From Alistipes provencensis (GTDB lineage: Bacteria > Bacteroidota > Bacteroidia > Bacteroidales > Rikenellaceae), in NCBI RefSeq assembly GCF_900083545.1, contig NZ_LT559262.1:718396-782395 (forward strand): a stretch of 64,000 nt of DNA. The letters are read 5' to 3'. Of this stretch, positions 17,910 through 26,687 are shown piece after piece. Position 1 is the first letter of the stretch; the number at the start of each line of letters is the position of its first letter. The notes below the pieces were generated by a model. That model did no database searches. It had not been told where the DNA came from and saw only the letters and a list, made by a program, of their open reading frames with translations. The position numbers and the translations under genes were made by a program.

Positions 17910-19103
17910 ATGAAACATACACTATTTTTCATAGGGCTGTTTTTCGGCCTGCTCGCCGCCGCCGACTGCTGCGCACGACCCGTCGTCGGTTTTATCACCA
18001 ACGGCGAGGGCTGCAACGTCGACTGGCGGAAGGAGCTGCCGGAATACGACGTGGCGGACGCCGGCGACAAGAATTTCCTGCTCTCGCAGCAGTCGTGGAA
18101 CCTCGACGAACGGCTGCTGAACCGACGTCCGGACTTCTGCGTGATCTATTCGGGCCTGCCGGAAATCCTGCTCGGACAGCCCTTGCCGCGCACGCTGGAA
18201 GCATTCCGGGCGATCTGCGAACGGCTCGATGCCGCAGGAGCCAGACCCGTGATACTCCTGACGCTTCCGGCATCCGGGGAACATCCGTATTTGAACGGCT
18301 GCATCGCCCGGCTCAACGAATCGCTGAAAGCCTTCGCCGCAAGCCGGGATTATGTCTGCTTCGACCCCTCGGCGGGATTGGCCGACGGGCCTTATCTCTC
18401 CGCCGAATACACCGGCGACGGGCTGATGCTCAACGAGGTGGGCCGGGCCCGGTTCGCGGCCAATGTCCGGGATCTCCTCGGCGGGATGCTCCCGCCCGGA
18501 AAAAACCTCCCGGACGCCGTTTGCACGAATCTGGCCAGCGAAGTTATCCGGCGAATCCTCGCCGAATCGCCCGCAAAGGTGCGGATCGTCCTGCTCGGGG
18601 ACTCGCTCACCGCCAACGGCAAAGACTGGAATCCCCGGCTCGGACGAACCGATGTCCGGAATGCCGGGCAGGGAGGCTACCTCACGGGGCAGATGCTGTG
18701 GATGCTGGACACCTGCGTGGTCGCCGCCCGTCCCGAAATCTGCTTCGTGCTGGCAGGCATCAACGACCTGTTCAACGGCATCCCGTCCGAAACCATTTTC
18801 ACGAACCAGCAGCAGATCGTCACCCGCCTGATCGCGGGCGGCATCCGGCCCGTCGTCCAGTCGGTGCTCCTCGTCCACGACAATGCGGCGCTGAACGCCC
18901 GGATCGAAGCGCTGAACGCCCGGCTCCGGGAGTGGTGTGCGGCGAACGGGATCGACTGGCTGGACCTGAACCCGGGGCTCACGGACGCCGACGGCCTGAA
19001 ACGCGAATACACCACCGACGGCACCCACCTCACGGAAAAGGGCTATGCGATCTGGTCCGGGCGGCTGCGGCATTACCTCGACAACCGAAACACGAACCTT
19101 TAA
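17910..19103 (+). CDS. Tandem SGNH/GDSL hydrolase-like protein with degenerate N-terminal repeat
   Basis: A 397-residue exported protein (signal about 1-22) built of two SGNH-like halves. The C-terminal half is complete in motifs: block I GDSLT (Ser232), block II Gly in GQGGYLTG, block III GIND (Asn285) and block V DGTHL (Asp370, His373). The N-terminal half keeps a matching layout, including YSGLPEILLG and DGLMLNEVGRARFA, but lacks GDS and has Met173 in place of the His of D-G-x-H. So one active and one pseudo-domain are inferred. Likely substrates are O-acetyl or other acyl esters on the PUL 1 glycan. Confidence 0.8.
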   Translation: MKHTLFFIGLFFGLLAAADCCARPVVGFITNGEGCNVDWRKELPEYDVADAGDKNFLLSQQSWNLDERLLNRRPDFCVIYSGLPEILLGQPLPRTLEAFRAICERLDAAGARPVILLTLPASGEHPYLNGCIARLNESLKAFAASRDYVCFDPSAGLADGPYLSAEYTGDGLMLNEVGRARFAANVRDLLGGMLPPGKNLPDAVCTNLASEVIRRILAESPAKVRIVLLGDSLTANGKDWNPRLGRTDVRNAGQGGYLTGQMLWMLDTCVVAARPEICFVLAGINDLFNGIPSETIFTNQQQIVTRLIAGGIRPVVQSVLLVHDNAALNARIEALNARLREWCAANGIDWLDLNPGLTDADGLKREYTTDGTHLTEKGYAIWSGRLRHYLDNRNTNL

Positions 19104-19110
19104 AAACCGA

Positions 19111-20694
19111 ATGAACATGAAGAAACTGTTTTCCCTGCTGTGCGCCTTTTCACTGTCGGGCGCGGCTTTCGGAGCCGGCCCCGAGGCGAACATCGTACCC
19201 CGGCCCGTGTCGGTCGTCCCCGGCGAAGGAACCTTCACCATAACCGCCTCGACCGTAATCGGCACGGGTCGGGACACCCAATTGCGGCGCGTTGCCGAAT
19301 TGTTTGCCGGAGTCGTCGAACCGGTGCTCGGAGGCCGCATGAAGAGTGCCGCCGAAGGTGCCGTCAGTCTGGCGACAGACGGTGCACTGGCTGCCGAAGA
19401 GTATGTGTTGGAAATCACGCCGTCGGGCGTCGCAATCCGCGGCGGCACGGCACAGGGCGTGTTCTACGGTCTGCAAAGCCTGCGCCAGCTCGTCGTGAAC
19501 GGCTACGGCGTCCTGCCCGTCGTGACGGTGAAAGACCGTCCGTTCTTCGGACACCGCGGAGGCATGCTCGACTCCGGCCGCTACTTCTGGACCCCGGATC
19601 AGGTCAAAGAATTCATCGACATCCTCGCCCTGCACAAGATGAACCGGTTCCACTGGCACCTGACCGAGGATCAGGGCTGGCGCATCGAGATTAAAAAATA
19701 TCCCGAACTGACGCGTATCGGGTCGGTGCGCCGGGAGACGCTCGTGGGCCACTACGCCAATTCGACCGAATACGACGGAACGCCCTATGGGGGATTCTAC
19801 ACGCAGAAAGAGATCCGCGAGATCGTGAAATACGCCGCCGACCGCTTCATCACGGTAATCCCCGAGATCGAACTGCCGGGGCATGCCATGGCGGCGCTGG
19901 CCTCCTATCCGTGGCTGGGCTGCCGGGGCGAGGGTTACGAGGTCCGCACACGCTGGGGCGTCAGCCCCGAAGTCTATTGCCCGGGCAAGGAGACGACGTT
20001 CGGATTCCTGCAAGATGTCTTCACGGAGGTGCTGGAGTTGTTCCCCTCGGAATATATCCACATCGGCGGCGACGAGTGTCCCAAAGATAGCTGGAAAACC
20101 TGCCCGATGTGCCAGAAGCGCATCAGGGACGAGGGACTGAAGGACGAATTCGAACTCCAGAGCTACACCGTGCGCCGCATGGAGAAGTGGCTCGCCGACC
20201 ACGGCCGCAGGATCATCGGCTGGGATGAGATCCTCGAAGGCGGGGTTTCACCGACGGCGACCGTCATGTCGTGGCGCGGTTCGAAAGGCGGCATCGCCGC
20301 AGCCAAGGCCGGCAACCACGTCATCATGGCGCCCAACGACTTTTGTTACCTCGACTACTACCAGACGAACGACCCGATGAAGGAGCCGCTGGGCATCGGG
20401 GGATTCGTCCCGATGAGCAAGTCCTATGCGCTCGATCCCTACGACCGGCTCGCACCCGATGAACGTCCCTACATTCTCGGCGTGCAGGCGAACCTCTGGA
20501 CGGAATATATCTTTACACCCACGCACCTGAAACACATGCTGCTGCCGCGTCTGGCCGCCATCGCCGAGGTGGGCTGGTCCTACGACCGCAAGGACTTCGC
20601 GGATTTCAAGCGCCGCATGAGCTCCTTCCGCAAGTGTTACGATGCCTCGGGCTACAACTACGCCACCTATTTCTTCGATGGCAGGGACGAATAG
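19111..20694 (+). CDS. GH20 beta-N-acetylhexosaminidase
   Basis: A 527-residue exported enzyme: signal peptide (to about 22), GH20b N-terminal domain (about 25-140), and a TIM barrel from about 145 with HRGGMLDSGRYF, NRFHWHLTEDQGWRIEI and the catalytic Asp321-Glu322 pair in HIGGDECPK. GH20 enzymes use substrate-assisted catalysis to remove terminal beta-GlcNAc or beta-GalNAc. Together with the GH110 pair this points to HexNAc-containing host-type glycans. Starts at 19111 (MNMKK) or 19117 are both possible. It is 7 bases after the SGNH gene and ends PUL 1. Confidence 0.93.
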   Translation: MNMKKLFSLLCAFSLSGAAFGAGPEANIVPRPVSVVPGEGTFTITASTVIGTGRDTQLRRVAELFAGVVEPVLGGRMKSAAEGAVSLATDGALAAEEYVLEITPSGVAIRGGTAQGVFYGLQSLRQLVVNGYGVLPVVTVKDRPFFGHRGGMLDSGRYFWTPDQVKEFIDILALHKMNRFHWHLTEDQGWRIEIKKYPELTRIGSVRRETLVGHYANSTEYDGTPYGGFYTQKEIREIVKYAADRFITVIPEIELPGHAMAALASYPWLGCRGEGYEVRTRWGVSPEVYCPGKETTFGFLQDVFTEVLELFPSEYIHIGGDECPKDSWKTCPMCQKRIRDEGLKDEFELQSYTVRRMEKWLADHGRRIIGWDEILEGGVSPTATVMSWRGSKGGIAAAKAGNHVIMAPNDFCYLDYYQTNDPMKEPLGIGGFVPMSKSYALDPYDRLAPDERPYILGVQANLWTEYIFTPTHLKHMLLPRLAAIAEVGWSYDRKDFADFKRRMSSFRKCYDASGYNYATYFFDGRDE

Positions 20695-20791
20695 GAACGG
20701 CAAAACAAACCGGCAACAACCCATCCTTACAATCAAATGCGCCACACTTTGGCACTGTGCCATATGTATTAATAAGAAGAGATATAATCAC

Positions 20792-20823
20792 AAGGGGTTG
20801 CCTTTCCAGAGGCAACCCCTTTT
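20792..20823. terminator. Convergent terminator between PUL 1 and PUL 2
   Basis: A perfect 12-bp stem (AAGGGGTTGCCT / AGGCAACCCCTT) with a 6-base loop sits between the convergent GH20 and GH26 genes. On the plus strand it runs into TTTT; on the minus strand the tail is weaker. Confidence 0.85.
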
Positions 20824-20851
20824 AAGCATAACCCATTCAATATTTCGAGAG

Positions 20852-22024
20852 CTACAGTACCGTCACATTTTCCGCCGGGGTGTACATGTCGGGCAGGTCG
20901 TTACAGAAGAAAGAATTCTCCTGATTGTACATCTTCACAAAATCGCGCTCCGAAGGATGTCCGGGGAATACTGAGAAATAGTGCGTCCCGCTTTCCATCG
21001 GGTCGTACTTGTTGCGCCACGTTACCACCATGCTCACACGGCGCCCCGTCAGCGGAGCATGAATGTTCGTGGTCCAGTAGTCGGTCGCCGAGAATCCTTC
21101 GACACCCGTCTCGGTTACGCCGCACGGTTTGAGTTTGGCCAGCGAAACTTTCGAAATAGCCTTCAGGTTCGTTACGAAAACCGCATTATTGATACCCTGA
21201 TAGCAGTCCATACCCACGAAATCGACCCACTCGTCGCCCGGCCAACGGAAATAGAAGTCATCGACGGTCTTTGCGCTGTCCATCTGCGGGGAAATGGCGT
21301 AAATGAAATTATGCACGCCTTTCGTATCGCGCAGATACTTCACCGTGAACTTCCACAGGTTGATGAACTCTTCGGTCGTCGTGCATGACGCGCCCCACCA
21401 AGACCATGTCTGCGTATGTTCATGGAACGGGCGGAAAATCACGGGAATCAATTTACCGTCGCTGCCCCGCAGGTTATGTGCGATATCGGCCAGTCGGTCG
21501 AGCCACTCCTTAAAGGTCTTGTTCGTTGTACTGCCCTCCGTCAGAATTTCCGCAACCACCCGATTGCTGGAGTTGTCCCACGAATCACCGCCGGTAAGCG
21601 GATTATTGATGTGGATGCATGAAGTAAGCACCATGCCGCGGTCGTAAGCCTCCCGGCAGCAGCGTAACCGCAGCGCCTGAGCATCCGGGTCCGAAGCATA
21701 GCGATCGTCAATATGTTCAGCAAAATCCAAACTGTATACGGCGGGATAATCCCCGCAGACAGCCTTCGTATCCGAACCGCCTTCGGTGCCGTACCATGTA
21801 CGCCCGTACATCAGGTCATCGTGGTGGCCGAACATGAAGCCTTTGCTCTGGATGGCCCACAGATTCGAATAGAGGGCTTTGGTCTCTTCGGTAGCATTCG
21901 GGTCGGACAACGTGAGGGTCACGGGATCATTCCCCTCCTCCTTCTTCGGCCCTTCATTGTCGTCGCTGCACGCCACGACGGAAAGCAGCAGCGAAAACAA
22001 CAGCATAAATGGAATTCTTTTCAT
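20852..22024 (-). CDS. GH26 endo-beta-mannanase, lipoprotein
   Basis: A 390-residue lipoprotein with lipobox VVAC (Cys19). Clan GH-A motifs place it in GH26: FMFGHHDDLMYGRTW near the N-terminus, acid/base Glu202 in FRPFHEHTQTWSWWG, and nucleophile Glu305 in VTETGVEG, with a WRNKYDP segment near the C-terminus. It cuts the beta-1,4-mannan or glucomannan backbone, probably at the cell surface. It is the last gene of the minus-strand arm of PUL 2, 16 bases after the upstream glycosidase. Confidence 0.92.
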   Translation of the reverse strand: MKRIPFMLLFSLLLSVVACSDDNEGPKKEEGNDPVTLTLSDPNATEETKALYSNLWAIQSKGFMFGHHDDLMYGRTWYGTEGGSDTKAVCGDYPAVYSLDFAEHIDDRYASDPDAQALRLRCCREAYDRGMVLTSCIHINNPLTGGDSWDNSSNRVVAEILTEGSTTNKTFKEWLDRLADIAHNLRGSDGKLIPVIFRPFHEHTQTWSWWGASCTTTEEFINLWKFTVKYLRDTKGVHNFIYAISPQMDSAKTVDDFYFRWPGDEWVDFVGMDCYQGINNAVFVTNLKAISKVSLAKLKPCGVTETGVEGFSATDYWTTNIHAPLTGRRVSMVVTWRNKYDPMESGTHYFSVFPGHPSERDFVKMYNQENSFFCNDLPDMYTPAENVTVL

Positions 22025-22040
22025 AGTTTCAGGTATTTGA

Positions 22041-23516
22041 TTATTCGATATTCGTCAACAAGACAAAACTTTCGGCGGGAGCCGTCGTGCGGAAGCTCTT
22101 TCCTGCAATACCGCGTTCGCACGGTACGGGAAACCCGTTTCCGTCGCATGTCCGGCCGCTCTCCGTATAACGATACAACACGCCTCCGGCGAAATCTCCG
22201 GGCAAGGCGATCTCAAGGGTGCACGGCTCCTGTGAGAAATTGACCGCAGCAACGCTGTAAGTCCCGTTCTTGCGGGCGGCCGCCACGCGCAACCCTTCGT
22301 GCTGCGGAACCTTACAGGCAAGAATATCGCTTCCAGCAGGGAAATAGCGGCACATCAGCGACCATGTGTAATACCAAGGCCGCAGTTCCTCCTGCGAAGC
22401 GTCGCCGAAGACCTCCTCGCCGAGAATATTCCACATGCCCCATATCTTGACGTCTTCGGTGCGGCCCGAGTCCCCGTTCGAGTGCATGGCGTCGTCGAGC
22501 ATCCATGCCGCCACCCCCGAAAGACCGGTGTTCATCACCTCCATCGCCAGCAGAGGCATATCCAGTCCGTAGAAATAGTCGTAACAGAGCATGTTGCAGT
22601 CCGAGCCCTTGGTAAAGGGATGCCCTTCGACGCGGCGATCGTACTCGGCTTTCAGCAGCGAATCCTCCGGTGCCGAATACTTGTATCCGGCTTCGCCGAG
22701 AATCAGTTTTTTCCCGACCGGAACCTCGGTACGGATGCGCCGCAGCTTTTCGGCATAAACGCCGCTGCGCACCTCGTGCTGCCCGGGATAGGCATGCACG
22801 TCGTAGATGCCGATCTGCGCATCGAGGTCCCGGGCGCTCCGGGCCACCCACCCCGCCGCATCGTACTTCGACGCCGGATTTTTATAATTCATCACCACAT
22901 CAGGCGCCGCGAGCGACACCTTCTGCTTCAAGCCCGGATACCCGGCCATTTCGGCATCGAAACGCCGCGCCATCGAGCGCCACAGGTCGTAATCGCCGTT
23001 GGTCGAGGCCCAACTGCCGTCAGGCTCATTGAAGATGATGAAATAACGGATGCAGTCGAACCCAAGGTCGTTGACCAGAAAATTCAGGTAATCGACCGAC
23101 ATCTTCACCCATTGCTGCGAATCCTTCATCGCCCACGTCGGCGGATTGTACTCACCGTAAGCCACCGTAATGCCTCTGTCCTGACAGTATTGCAGCAGAC
23201 GGCGGAGCGACGCGAGATTGCGCGTCCGGTCGTACCTGCCGGTCGCAATATCGTAATAGCGGTAGGGGCTGTTGATCATGCAGCGGACATAACCCGGACG
23301 CATGAAATCGAGGCGTTCGGAGAGTTTCGCCCAATCGGCGTCGCTCACCTCCGCACCCCAAGCTTCGGCCTCGTCGTAAGGGTCCCACTCGACGCCGTTG
23401 CCAACGTAATCCGAACTGATGACCCGGTCGGTCACTTCGATCCGGAGGGTCCGCTCCGCATCGCAGGCGGAAAACAGCGCGGCGGCGGCAAGCACAGGTA
23501 TCAGAAATCTTTTCAT
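22041..23516 (-). CDS. Clan GH-A glycosidase lipoprotein, family unrecognised (copy B)
   Basis: A 491-residue lipoprotein (lipobox FSAC, Cys18). A TIM-barrel retaining glycosidase is indicated by NEP at 163-165 (acid/base Glu164) and LILGEAGYKY (nucleophile Glu275). The N-terminus has the signature YVGNGVEWDPYDE and RLDFMRPGYVR, and a small beta-domain follows the barrel (about 410-490). I do not recognise the family; GH5- or GH39-like relatives are possible. Its paralogue lies 2 bases upstream in the operon. Sitting between a mannanase and a SusE-position lipoprotein, it should act on mannan-derived chains, possibly a side-branch. Confidence 0.7.
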   Translation of the reverse strand: MKRFLIPVLAAAALFSACDAERTLRIEVTDRVISSDYVGNGVEWDPYDEAEAWGAEVSDADWAKLSERLDFMRPGYVRCMINSPYRYYDIATGRYDRTRNLASLRRLLQYCQDRGITVAYGEYNPPTWAMKDSQQWVKMSVDYLNFLVNDLGFDCIRYFIIFNEPDGSWASTNGDYDLWRSMARRFDAEMAGYPGLKQKVSLAAPDVVMNYKNPASKYDAAGWVARSARDLDAQIGIYDVHAYPGQHEVRSGVYAEKLRRIRTEVPVGKKLILGEAGYKYSAPEDSLLKAEYDRRVEGHPFTKGSDCNMLCYDYFYGLDMPLLAMEVMNTGLSGVAAWMLDDAMHSNGDSGRTEDVKIWGMWNILGEEVFGDASQEELRPWYYTWSLMCRYFPAGSDILACKVPQHEGLRVAAARKNGTYSVAAVNFSQEPCTLEIALPGDFAGGVLYRYTESGRTCDGNGFPVPCERGIAGKSFRTTAPAESFVLLTNIE

Positions 23517-23518
23517 AA

Positions 23519-25000
23519 TCAGTCGTTTTGTTCGGTCAGTAAAATCATCGACTCTCCGGGCAGGTCATATTCGGCACCGGCCGCCAAGTCGATCCGCAGG
23601 TTCGTGGCGTCGGGCAGCAGCATGTGATCGCCCTCGGTGCGCATCAGCCCCTCGCCGTAGCGATAGCGGGCCACCCGCTCCAACCGGTTCCAGTCCGGAC
23701 ACTCGATCCGCACACGGCGCGGTTCTCCCGAAACGTTCACAACGGCGACAGTGTGCCTTCCGTCTTTCACGGCGGCAATCGCCTTCACTCCGGCGGCTCC
23801 CTGCACATCGACGGCAAAGAAATCGCTCCCCGGCCGCAGCGTGCGGCACAGCAGCGACCATGCATAGTACCACGGACGCACCCGTTCCTCGCCGGCACCG
23901 AAAATCTCGTCGCCGAAAATATTCCAGAAACCCCAGATCTTGAGTTTGTCGGGAGCCTCTTTGAAATGCATCGCATCGTCGAGCATCCATGCGATACAGC
24001 CCGAATAACCCGCCCCGATGGTCTGGAACAGCGCGTCGGCCATATCCGTACCGTACATATAGTCGTAGACGAACATCTGCGAATCGTCCATCGAGGCGTT
24101 CGGGTGGGCCGCGGCGCGCCGCAGGTTCTCGGCCTGCAGGAGCGAATCGGCCGGCTCGACGAACTTGAAGCCGATCTCCCCCATCACGATTTTCTTACCG
24201 GCAGGAACCTCCTTCCGGTAAGCCTGCAAAATACGGGCATACTCTCCCGAGTTGACCGTACATTTCGACGGGTAGGTATGAATGTCGTACAGACCGATGC
24301 CGTCGCCCAGCTCGTCGCGGCTGCGGCTCACCCACCACGCTTCCTCGGGTCCCCAGATAGCGGCGTCGGGACCGACCAGCTCCAATTTTCCGGCCAGCCC
24401 CCCGGCGTCGAGCCGCCCGCGGAAATAACTCACGGCTTTCGCCCACAGGTCGAAATCGCCGTCGGCCGCCGACCAGAAACCGTTGGGTTCGTTGACGAGA
24501 TTGTAGTAGCGGATGCAGTCATAGCCCTTTTCTCCCACCAGCCAAGCGACATAGGCCGCGGCATGGTCCAGCAGCGGATAGTTGACCGTTCCGGTCCGGG
24601 CGTCCATGAGCGATCCGCCCCAGTCGCCGAACATCACCGTCACGCCGCGCGACTGGCAGTAGTCGAGAATGTGCGAGAGGTGTTCGAATCCGCGCATGGG
24701 GTCGAGCCGTCCGTTGCGCACGACCGAGGTCGTGTTGGTCATCACGCGGATAAAGGCCGGCCGCATGAAATCGAGGCGGGCGTAGAGCTTCTCCCAGTCG
24801 GAGTCGCTGATTTCGACACGTCCCTGTCCGTAATCGAGGGCATAAGGGTCCCATTGAACCCCGTTGCCGATATAATCCCGGCTGACAAGGCTGTCGGCAT
24901 CGATACGCACCACGGCATCGCATTTCCCGGCGTTTCCTCCCACACAGGCATGCAACAGCACGGCGGCAAAGGCAAACAGCAGGCTTTTGAGCTTTTTCAT
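23519..25000 (-). CDS. Clan GH-A glycosidase lipoprotein, family unrecognised (copy A)
   Basis: A 493-residue lipoprotein (lipobox LLHAC, Cys19) paralogous to the next gene over its whole length: shared YIGNGVQWDPYA, RLDFMRPAFIR, NEPNGFW (acid/base Glu171) and VMGEIGFKF (nucleophile Glu275), plus the CIAWMLDDAMHF loop and PWYYAWSL. Despite these conserved anchors, the substrate-facing segments differ (for example FGDWGGSLMDA here against YGEYNPPTWAM in copy B), suggesting the two copies split specificity. The family is unassigned from memory; function in mannan side-chain or oligosaccharide hydrolysis is inferred from the neighbours. Confidence 0.7.
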   Translation of the reverse strand: MKKLKSLLFAFAAVLLHACVGGNAGKCDAVVRIDADSLVSRDYIGNGVQWDPYALDYGQGRVEISDSDWEKLYARLDFMRPAFIRVMTNTTSVVRNGRLDPMRGFEHLSHILDYCQSRGVTVMFGDWGGSLMDARTGTVNYPLLDHAAAYVAWLVGEKGYDCIRYYNLVNEPNGFWSAADGDFDLWAKAVSYFRGRLDAGGLAGKLELVGPDAAIWGPEEAWWVSRSRDELGDGIGLYDIHTYPSKCTVNSGEYARILQAYRKEVPAGKKIVMGEIGFKFVEPADSLLQAENLRRAAAHPNASMDDSQMFVYDYMYGTDMADALFQTIGAGYSGCIAWMLDDAMHFKEAPDKLKIWGFWNIFGDEIFGAGEERVRPWYYAWSLLCRTLRPGSDFFAVDVQGAAGVKAIAAVKDGRHTVAVVNVSGEPRRVRIECPDWNRLERVARYRYGEGLMRTEGDHMLLPDATNLRIDLAAGAEYDLPGESMILLTEQND

Positions 25001-25057
25001 GGCTTTCAGTTATAAATCCGCATGCAGGCGGCGGACCTGCATGCGGACGTTATCGGA

Positions 25058-26665
25058 CTATTCACCGGCTTCCGCCTGCTTGTTGAAGAGCATCACATAA
25101 TTGCGCGGCCCGACGGCGAAGCGGTCAAAGTCTGTCCATGGATAAGCCCCCTGCGTCGTCTGCCCGGGCAGCTCAAAATCAAAAGCGATTCCGGGAACGC
25201 TGAGCGTCGAGGAGCCATAGGTATAATCCCCCTCCCGCAGAAGTTTTGCCTTGATAGAGACGATTCCTGAAGAGAACACCACGGTTCCGGCTTCGGCATC
25301 ATACACATAACTACTCTTGCCGTGGGGCAGCAGGCCGTAATATTTGGTCAGATCGAGAGCCCCCGTTCCCTCCTTGTTCTGGTCGGCTTTGAGGATATAG
25401 CTCCAATAGCCGCCGTCCTCGCCGGGCAGATATTCGCACTCGCCCGTCTCGCGTCCGGCATCATCCGTCCCCGTGACGGTCATCGTCAGGATATTGTCGG
25501 ACTCCTTCCAGATCGAATCGTCCCACACCCAGCTCTTGTCGACCGGATTGACGAAAGCGGGATCTGCCGAACCGCCATACACCGTCAGACGACCGACCGT
25601 ATAGGTTCCGGCGAGCGAAGTATCCTCCGGTTCGGGCTCCGGTTCGGGTTCGGGATCTACCTCTTCCTCGATCGTCTTCGACGCCTCGGGAACCACGAAG
25701 CCCTCGGGTTGTTTCACGATCTCAATGTAATATGTAACCGGATTGCGGGCAAAGACGCCGTAATCGTTGTAGGTATTGTTCCAGTCCTCCGTTCCCTTCA
25801 GGTTAAACTTGAAAGCCTCGGATTCGAGCGTCAGCGGAATCGGCGGTACATTGGGCATCTGGTAGGTACCCTTCGGCACGAGCGTACAGGAGGTCTTGTT
25901 CCCATCGGCATCGGTGAAAGAGATCGTCCCGTCGGTATAATTGCGCAGCCAAGTGCTTTCGCCCTTGGGGATCTGACGGTAGAACTGCGTCAGGTCCACC
26001 GGCTTCCCGGTGTCGGGATTCGACGCTCCGGCAAAGATGCAGTCCCAGTTCATGGCGTCCTCGCCGGCCCAGTTCATGCAGGTCCCGGTCGTATTGCCGT
26101 CAGCAAGAATCTCCCCCAGCGTGAACACCAGATAATTGTCCATTTCGGCGGCAGGCCCCCGGCCTTCGCTGTTCCAGCACCACGCCTTGTCGGTGGGTTT
26201 GTAGAGTTTCGTACAGTCGTAAGCGGCACCCGTACCCCCGTAGAGCCAGAGGTTGCTGATCGTATAGGTTCCGATCAGAGTTTCCGAGAACTCGGTCATC
26301 TCGAGCGTGTAGGTCCGCACCTCGCCGTTGGGCGAGGTTACGACGATCTGGGGGTCGGCCTGCGTGAAGTCGATCGTCCCACCCGATGCGACGTTCGCCG
26401 TCGCCTTGTAGGAGAGTGTCAGCATCTCGATCCGCACTTTCGACATATCCGCAATCATATCCGATGCCAACTGCAATTCGATAACACCCGTTTCGGAATC
26501 GGTCTCCGTGATGGTCGGCGTACCGGCCTGACCCTCGAACTTGACGTCGACGATCGACCGTTCGTGGTTCCAGCCGCCGTCGGCGACATCTTCCCACGGA
26601 TCGTCCTTGCAGGATGCGAAGCAAAGCAGGACGAAAGCGCTCAGCAAATATTTCAGCTTGTTCAT
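25058..26665 (-). CDS. Surface glycan-binding lipoprotein with two homologous modules (PUL 2, SusE position)
   Basis: A 535-residue lipoprotein (lipobox FASC, Cys19). An N-terminal beta-domain (about 35-130) is followed by two modules of one type. Module 1 (about 135-320) has GTYTISNLWLYGG, DKAWCWN and a TQFYRQIPKGES segment; module 2 (about 355-525) has GTYTVGRLTVYGG, DKSWVWD and TKYYGLLPHGKS. They are joined by an acidic Pro/Glu linker of repeated EP dipeptides (about 337-350). Its place directly after SusD and its aromatic content suggest a mannan-binding surface protein; no enzymatic motif is seen. Confidence 0.75.
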   Translation of the reverse strand: MNKLKYLLSAFVLLCFASCKDDPWEDVADGGWNHERSIVDVKFEGQAGTPTITETDSETGVIELQLASDMIADMSKVRIEMLTLSYKATANVASGGTIDFTQADPQIVVTSPNGEVRTYTLEMTEFSETLIGTYTISNLWLYGGTGAAYDCTKLYKPTDKAWCWNSEGRGPAAEMDNYLVFTLGEILADGNTTGTCMNWAGEDAMNWDCIFAGASNPDTGKPVDLTQFYRQIPKGESTWLRNYTDGTISFTDADGNKTSCTLVPKGTYQMPNVPPIPLTLESEAFKFNLKGTEDWNNTYNDYGVFARNPVTYYIEIVKQPEGFVVPEASKTIEEEVDPEPEPEPEPEDTSLAGTYTVGRLTVYGGSADPAFVNPVDKSWVWDDSIWKESDNILTMTVTGTDDAGRETGECEYLPGEDGGYWSYILKADQNKEGTGALDLTKYYGLLPHGKSSYVYDAEAGTVVFSSGIVSIKAKLLREGDYTYGSSTLSVPGIAFDFELPGQTTQGAYPWTDFDRFAVGPRNYVMLFNKQAEAGE

Positions 26666-26687
26666 AATTCTGCGTTTTTCTTAAAGG

